From Actinocrinis sp035650855 (lineage in GTDB: Bacteria > Actinomycetota > Actinomycetes > Streptomycetales > Catenulisporaceae), in NCBI RefSeq assembly GCF_035650855.1, contig NZ_DASRGV010000061.1, positions 1-64,000 on the forward strand: a stretch of DNA of 64,000 bases, read 5' to 3'. Positions 59,726 to 64,000 of this stretch are shown here, piece after piece (the stretch's first letter is position 1; each line of letters opens with the position of its first letter). The translations under genes were made by a program, and so were the position numbers. The notes beneath the pieces are model-generated. The model was given only the letters and a program-made list of their open reading frames with translations, searched no databases and had not been told where the DNA came from.

Positions 59726-59886
59726 GCCACTCCTCGCGAGTAACGACGTAGACCTTGAATATATGGCCGGATCGGTTTCTAAGGGAGGTTGCGGGAGCAT
59801 ATCGGCACGCGGAAGTCCGCGTCCGCGCGCGATCAGGAGCCTGATCTGCCGGTTCGACGGCCGCACCCGCCGCCGCGGCGCTGCGG
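59726..59886. other. Gap between the kinase and SagB genes
   Basis: These 161 bases include an AT-rich CATATATTC-like segment on the minus strand (about 59755-59765) about 30-40 bases upstream of the kinase start, a possible -10 region. No precursor-peptide gene was found here. Confidence 0.4.
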
Positions 59887-61452
59887 TCATCGGGCCGGCG
59901 GCAGCCGGGCGCGGCAGAGCTCGGCCCAGTCCGCGTCGTTGACCGGGTGCCGCGCCCCGCGGTCCGCCGCCGCGCGGCGCGCGGTGCGACCGACCGTGAA
60001 GCCGCCCACGCAGGACTCGGTGAGCCAGTCGAGGCCGAGGATCCGGGCCGAGTCCTCGATCTCCCCGGTGCCGATCGCGCACGCCGCCAGGCCCATGGCG
60101 GCGGCGACCAGGTAAAGGGTCTGCTGGGCGACGCCGACGTGCTTGAGCGCCAGCGCGTAGCCGAGGCCGGCGTACTTCCAGAACAGCCGCTCGAACCGCG
60201 CCGTGATGACGATCAGGACCGGCGGCGCGCCGGCCATGTTGGCGGCCGTGCGCGCCTGCGCCAGCAGCAGGTCCGTGTCCGCGGCTTCGGCGTCGACGGG
60301 CGCCAGGGCGTGTTCGGCGGCGTCGTAGGCGTAGACGCCCCGGGCCACGCCTTCGCAGCGGTCGACGACGACGAAGAACCCCAGCTCGTGGATCGCCCCG
60401 CCGGCCGGGTAGGGCCGGTCCATCGTGGTGGCCTGCTCGGGAGCGGAGCCTTCCGCGCCGATCAGAGACCTGATGCGCAGGCTCCGGTACAGCAGCTCGC
60501 CGAGTTGCGCGGCGGTCAGCGGGCTCTTGCCGAACCTGCGGACCGAGCGGCGACCCTCGAGCACCGCGGTGAACGGCGGATCGCGGTCCAGCAGCTCCGT
60601 CAGCCGCGGCCGGCTCAGCGGGATCCTCGGGCCGTGGCGCGGCAGCTCGGGAAGCAGGGTCAGGCGCGCCTCGCCGCCGAGCGGGTAGGTGGCGCCGAAG
60701 TCGCGGTCGTGCCGGCCGAGCGTGCTGGAGACGTGGAACGCCAGATCGGTCCTGGTCCAGCCGCGCAGCGACGGGTCGTGGTCCTCGGCGAAGCGGGGGC
60801 TGCCGGGCGCGCTGTCCGGCTCGCTCTGCACGACCATCCCGGCCGCGACCAGGTAGGCGAGCGTGTTGGACGCCAGTTCCTGCGGCATGGTGGCCAGCGC
60901 CGCGGCCTCGGCCGCGGTGCGCGGCCGAGCCAGCGTCGCGACCAGCCACGCGGCCTGCGGGGCGTGCAGCAGCACATGGTGCAGGGAGAGCGGTGACTCC
61001 AAGCTCAGCGCGGTGCCGTCGGAGCCGAGAGTCGCGAACACCGACAGGCGTACCGGCAGGTCCGGGTCGAGCGGCTTGACCTGGAACGCGGCGCGCGGCG
61101 ACATGGGTATCACCGACACCAGCGGCTGCTCCCCGTGTCCCGCGCTGAGCGAGCGCACGATCAGGTGGCGCAGCCGTTCCAGGGTGACGAACAGCGTCGC
61201 CCGGTCCGCCGTGCTCAGCGGCCCCGATCCCGAAGGCTCGCCGAGCACGTTGGTGAGCGAGACCGGGCCGAGCTGCATCCGGTGCAGGAATTTGGTGACC
61301 GTCTCCGGCAGCTGCTGCAGGACGACATCCCCCCAGCGGCCGTAGAGGGTCACCGAGCCGTCCGGCGCGTACGGCTCGACGAAGACGTCTTCGCGTAGTG
61401 ACCAGAGTTCCTTCGATCCCTCGCCGGGATCCCCCAGGTGAAGCGTGTACAT
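59887..61452 (-). CDS. SagB-type nitroreductase-fold dehydrogenase
   Basis: A 521-residue protein of the SagB/McbC family. An N-terminal segment of about 200 residues, with LSRPRTAAEAAALA-type helices, precedes the FMN nitroreductase domain that starts near residue 300 with FTAVLEGRRSVRRFGKSPLTAAQLGELLYRS. PYPAGGAIHELGFFVVV and AAAMGLAACAIGTGEIED are family hallmarks. In azol(in)e peptide pathways SagB-type enzymes oxidise azolines to azoles. It lies 61 bases downstream of the YcaO gene, and the two are clearly a pair. Confidence 0.93.
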   Translation of the reverse strand: MYTLHLGDPGEGSKELWSLREDVFVEPYAPDGSVTLYGRWGDVVLQQLPETVTKFLHRMQLGPVSLTNVLGEPSGSGPLSTADRATLFVTLERLRHLIVRSLSAGHGEQPLVSVIPMSPRAAFQVKPLDPDLPVRLSVFATLGSDGTALSLESPLSLHHVLLHAPQAAWLVATLARPRTAAEAAALATMPQELASNTLAYLVAAGMVVQSEPDSAPGSPRFAEDHDPSLRGWTRTDLAFHVSSTLGRHDRDFGATYPLGGEARLTLLPELPRHGPRIPLSRPRLTELLDRDPPFTAVLEGRRSVRRFGKSPLTAAQLGELLYRSLRIRSLIGAEGSAPEQATTMDRPYPAGGAIHELGFFVVVDRCEGVARGVYAYDAAEHALAPVDAEAADTDLLLAQARTAANMAGAPPVLIVITARFERLFWKYAGLGYALALKHVGVAQQTLYLVAAAMGLAACAIGTGEIEDSARILGLDWLTESCVGGFTVGRTARRAAADRGARHPVNDADWAELCRARLPPAR

Positions 61453-61513
61453 GGTGATCGGTCTCCTGCGCCCCGGGGGCCGGGCCGCGCTTGGTGGGTT
61501 CTGCTTCAGAGGC

Positions 61514-63790
61514 CTAGACGAACAGCGGAATCGGATTGAGTCGCTCATAAGGCGTCGGTTCGGCCAGCCGGTGCAGCGCGACCGGCACGTCGTACAGGCG
61601 CCCCGGGGCAAGCCGCGCCCAGAAGTGCCGCAGGCCGGGCACGATCACCTTCACCACCGGGATGCCGAGGTCGGGTCGGGTCTGGTCCAGCACCAGCAGT
61701 TCGAGCCCCCGCGAGCGGGTCAGCGCCGTGATCGCCTCGATGTCGTCGAGCAGATCCGCGGCGGGGGTGTACCGGTAGTCCTGCGCCCCGACCGCCTTGC
61801 CGCCCGCGGCCGGCAACAGATATTCAGGGCACCGTCTCGCGCAATGGGCCCACCACGCGTCGAGATCCGGGTCTCCGGCGCTGTCGCGGCACACGACCGC
61901 GCCGAACAGCTGGCCCATCTCGGTCAACGCCCGGCGCAGCGCGATCCGCGGGTCGAAGTGCGCGCCGAAGCCGAAGACGATCCGTCCGCCCTCGGCGCCC
62001 GCCTGCCGCGAGAGCGCGGCGAACACCGGGATGCCGAGATCGGAGGTCAGATCCAGCGCCCACACCTCGCGGCCGAGCCGTCGGTAGTGCGCGCGCAGGG
62101 CCTCGATCCACGGCTCGTCGAAGGAGTCGAGGTCGAGCGCCGGGTGCGTCGTGCGGTTGTACCACCACAGCGCGACCGCGTCCCGCTCCACCAGCTCCAG
62201 GAAACCCTGCACGATCGCGTCCTCGAGGCAGCTTCCGGCCGCGTTCCCGTTGGAGTTCGCGGACAACTGCCCGGACCACTGCGGGCCGCGGCCGAAGTAG
62301 AGCAGTTCGGTCGGCAGCAGCCGCTGGGTCTGCCCGGTCAGCGACCAGACCGGGGTCCACTCGTGCACGGCTTTCTCGTCGAAGGGTTCGCACACGTGCT
62401 GGAGCGCCGAGTGCGTCTTGTTCCAGCGCCGGCGGTCACACAGTTGGCGCTCATGGAAGAGCTGGCAGCGATCGGGATGGACGGCCAGTTCGCCGAGCGA
62501 GCGGTAGCTGGCCCGCACGGTCAGCTCGTCGCCCTGCCGGACGGCGCTGTAGCGCTCGGCGGCCTCGCACAGCGCGCCGACCCGGGCCTCCAGCGCGGTG
62601 ACCCCTTTGCCGCTGCTCTGCGCGCGGACCCCGGAACGCAGCCCGGCGAGCGAACGCGTTCGCACGGCCAGATTCGGGCCGGAGACGTAGCAGTTGAGGA
62701 AGTCAGGCACCCCCGCGGCGGGTTCGAGCGCCTTCGTGATCCCGGTGACCGGGCCGACCAGGTGCTGGTAGCGGGCCAGCATCGCCTCGGCGGACAGGGC
62801 TCGGTGACCGCCGCCGGTATCCGCGGCCTTCGGCTGCGAGCGCGGGGTGATCGGCCTGCGCGCGAGCCGTGCCATCATCGCGGGGTCGCCGCACTCCGGG
62901 CACTGCGGCCGGCGCGCGACCGTGTGCCGGGTGCCGTGCAGCGTCATCGTGTCCAGCGTGTAGACGGAATTCTGCTCCGCCTGCCGTACCCCGGCCAGCC
63001 ACTTGGCGGCTTCCAGCACCGCGAACTGGATCGCGACGGACCGGGCGGCGGCTATGGACGCCTCCGGGTAGCGCACCCGTGATCCAGCCGCCTCCGCACG
63101 GCTGATCCACGGTTCGCAGCGGCGATGGTCGCCGAGCCGCTTGGCCAGGCAGGACCAGCACGGCCCCGCGCCGGGCTGGAACAGCGGCCCGATCCAGGGC
63201 TGCGGTCCGCACGGCTTGGCCAGCAGCCACGCCTGGCCGCTCGCGCGCTGCGCCGCGTCGATCGCGGCCAGCTCGGGAGCCAGATAGTCATCGCAGAACA
63301 CGAGCGTGAACGCGCCCGCCGGACACGCCTCGCCCTCGAGGGTGCTCAGCGCGGAGGCCCGGCACGCCTCGCGAGCGGCGGCGTGGTCCACCTCGCCGAT
63401 CGAAATCAGGCGCACCGGCGTCCTGCCGAGCGCCTCCGCGGCCAGCGGGCCGTCGAGGCCGGCCAGATCCCAGTAGGCCTCGGCCGCGGCGTCGCGCGGC
63501 GGACCTGTTCGCGTGCTGTCTCGGAATGCCAGCAGATCGGCGTCGAAGAGCTGGCCGATCAGGCGGCCGACTTGGGCTGCGGTCATCGCGGGGGTGGCGT
63601 CGCGCACGACGCCGGCCAGCGTGCGGCTGCCGTCGAGCAGCGGCGCCAGCACCTCGATGAAATCTCCCTCCAGAGCAGTCACCCCGAGCGGAGACAGCAG
63701 ATATGCCGCCTCGCCCGGGATGACCGCGCTGCGCAGATGCCGCTTGAACCCGACCAGCCGGCCCGTGTCCGGACCGTCTGCGGTGATCAC
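61514..63790 (-). CDS. Fused E1-like/YcaO cyclodehydratase (TOMM type)
   Basis: A 758-residue enzyme of thiazole/oxazole-modified microcin synthesis. The N-terminal half is E1/ThiF-like with a leader-binding winged segment (about 1-90) and a structural zinc site Cys211, Cys214, Cys297, Cys300 (CWSC, CPEC). The YcaO half (about 365-758) has ATP-binding motifs SSGKGVTALEARVGALCEAAERYSA (392-415 in parts) and ELVERDA, and the proline-rich end NPIPLFV. It activates backbone amides with ATP and forms azolines from Cys, Ser or Thr. GTG start at 63790 overlaps the stop of the next gene (GTGA). It pairs with SagB. Confidence 0.95.
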   Translation of the reverse strand: MITADGPDTGRLVGFKRHLRSAVIPGEAAYLLSPLGVTALEGDFIEVLAPLLDGSRTLAGVVRDATPAMTAAQVGRLIGQLFDADLLAFRDSTRTGPPRDAAAEAYWDLAGLDGPLAAEALGRTPVRLISIGEVDHAAAREACRASALSTLEGEACPAGAFTLVFCDDYLAPELAAIDAAQRASGQAWLLAKPCGPQPWIGPLFQPGAGPCWSCLAKRLGDHRRCEPWISRAEAAGSRVRYPEASIAAARSVAIQFAVLEAAKWLAGVRQAEQNSVYTLDTMTLHGTRHTVARRPQCPECGDPAMMARLARRPITPRSQPKAADTGGGHRALSAEAMLARYQHLVGPVTGITKALEPAAGVPDFLNCYVSGPNLAVRTRSLAGLRSGVRAQSSGKGVTALEARVGALCEAAERYSAVRQGDELTVRASYRSLGELAVHPDRCQLFHERQLCDRRRWNKTHSALQHVCEPFDEKAVHEWTPVWSLTGQTQRLLPTELLYFGRGPQWSGQLSANSNGNAAGSCLEDAIVQGFLELVERDAVALWWYNRTTHPALDLDSFDEPWIEALRAHYRRLGREVWALDLTSDLGIPVFAALSRQAGAEGGRIVFGFGAHFDPRIALRRALTEMGQLFGAVVCRDSAGDPDLDAWWAHCARRCPEYLLPAAGGKAVGAQDYRYTPAADLLDDIEAITALTRSRGLELLVLDQTRPDLGIPVVKVIVPGLRHFWARLAPGRLYDVPVALHRLAEPTPYERLNPIPLFV

Positions 63791-64000
63791 GCCGAGTTCC
63801 TCCTGACCGGAACCGGGTCGCCCTGCGGCTCGGGCTCGTCGTCGCCCGGCTCGGTGCCGCAGAAGTTCACCGTCTGGGTCAGCCGGTGGCCGCGGGCGTG
63901 CTCCAGATCCTCGATGATCAGATCGGCGCCGCAGTACGGCTCCAGGGCCGGCGCCTCCTCGCGGCGGGCGACCTTGAGCCCGAACTCGGCCAGTACGGCG
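63787..64000 (-). CDS. C-terminal part of an unassigned protein coupled to the YcaO gene
   Basis: The last 70 codons of a gene that continues past the right edge. The visible end has EPYCGADLIIEDLEHARGH, then NFCGTEPGDDEPEPQGDP and a basic tail. Its stop overlaps the YcaO start (GTGA), so it is translated first in the same operon. It has only two Cys and few Ser or Thr, so it does not look like an azole precursor core. No family is recognised. Confidence 0.7.
   Translation of the reverse strand, partial: AVLAEFGLKVARREEAPALEPYCGADLIIEDLEHARGHRLTQTVNFCGTEPGDDEPEPQGDPVPVRRNSA

Noticed and set aside
59726..59890. Upstream in-frame ATG at 59890 for the histidine kinase, overlapping the SagB stop
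   Set aside because: It adds a segment with two TTA codons and an AT-rich tract, unlike neighbouring genes. The ATG at 59725 has a good ribosome-binding site.
63787..64000. Partial right-edge gene as the azole precursor peptide
   Set aside because: The C-terminus is acidic and Pro-rich with only two Cys and few Ser/Thr, unlike a heterocyclised core.

Overview
The window is very GC-rich with strong third-position GC bias. Genes are separated by long GC-rich hairpins, and it carries families typical of filamentous Actinomycetota (DUF574-type methyltransferase, DUF5134, DUF779, DUF899, a DesK-type sensor kinase pair). A streptomycete or Catenulisporales-like soil actinomycete that degrades plant and fungal polymers is the likely source; this is inference from gene content. 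I saw no rRNA, tRNA, CRISPR array, transposase or prophage genes.

Left part (1-14.3 kb). After the start of a secreted protein at the left edge, a mannitol-type PTS locus is encoded on the minus strand: DeoR-family regulator, 1-phosphofructokinase, IIC, IIB, IIA, a zinc polyol-phosphate-type dehydrogenase, HPr and Enzyme I. Everything from transport to a ketose bisphosphate is therefore local. A promoter and overlapping inverted repeat precede the regulator gene. An aldehyde dehydrogenase/DUF779 pair follows with its GAF-domain regulator, then a small tyrosine phosphatase, an ECF-like sigma factor with a SnoaL-like tail, DUF899, DUF5134 and YccF proteins.

Middle part (14.3-41 kb). This is a secreted glycan-degradation region: GH6-CBM2 cellulase, HEYAE-motif secreted protein, two-discoidin beta-helix protein, GH28 polygalacturonase, GH92 mannosidase with an inserted binding-type module, a GH141-like beta-helix/FN3 protein and an Asp-box protein. 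Several of these genes carry palindromic operators at their promoters: a GGAGAGCGCTCTCC pair, a TGACAACGTTGTCA pair, and an ACATCGGATGT-type motif shared by two genes 12.5 kb apart. Mixed among them are an intracellular papain-like protease, a two-gene ABC transporter, an APC permease with a small zinc-ribbon-like partner, and an unusual trio: helical protein, trypsin-fold protease and small membrane protein.

Right part (41-64 kb, open at the right edge). This looks like a hybrid biosynthetic gene cluster. It has a degenerate condensation-domain protein, ene-reductase, SRPBCC protein, KAS III-like enzyme with Ser at the nucleophile position, P450 with two ferredoxins and a reductase, acyl-CoA dehydrogenase-like flavoprotein, citramalate synthase and alpha-methylacyl-CoA racemase. 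A tightly overlapping set follows: fatty-acyl-AMP ligase, ACP, acyltransferase-ACP and phosphopantetheinyl transferase. A sensor kinase/response regulator pair, a SagB-type dehydrogenase and a fused E1-like/YcaO cyclodehydratase complete it. The combination of a FAAL-loaded carrier-protein line, branched-chain precursor enzymes and azoline/azole-forming enzymes is the most novel system in the window. No azole precursor peptide is recognisable inside the window, so the peptide, if there is one, should lie beyond 64000 or elsewhere.
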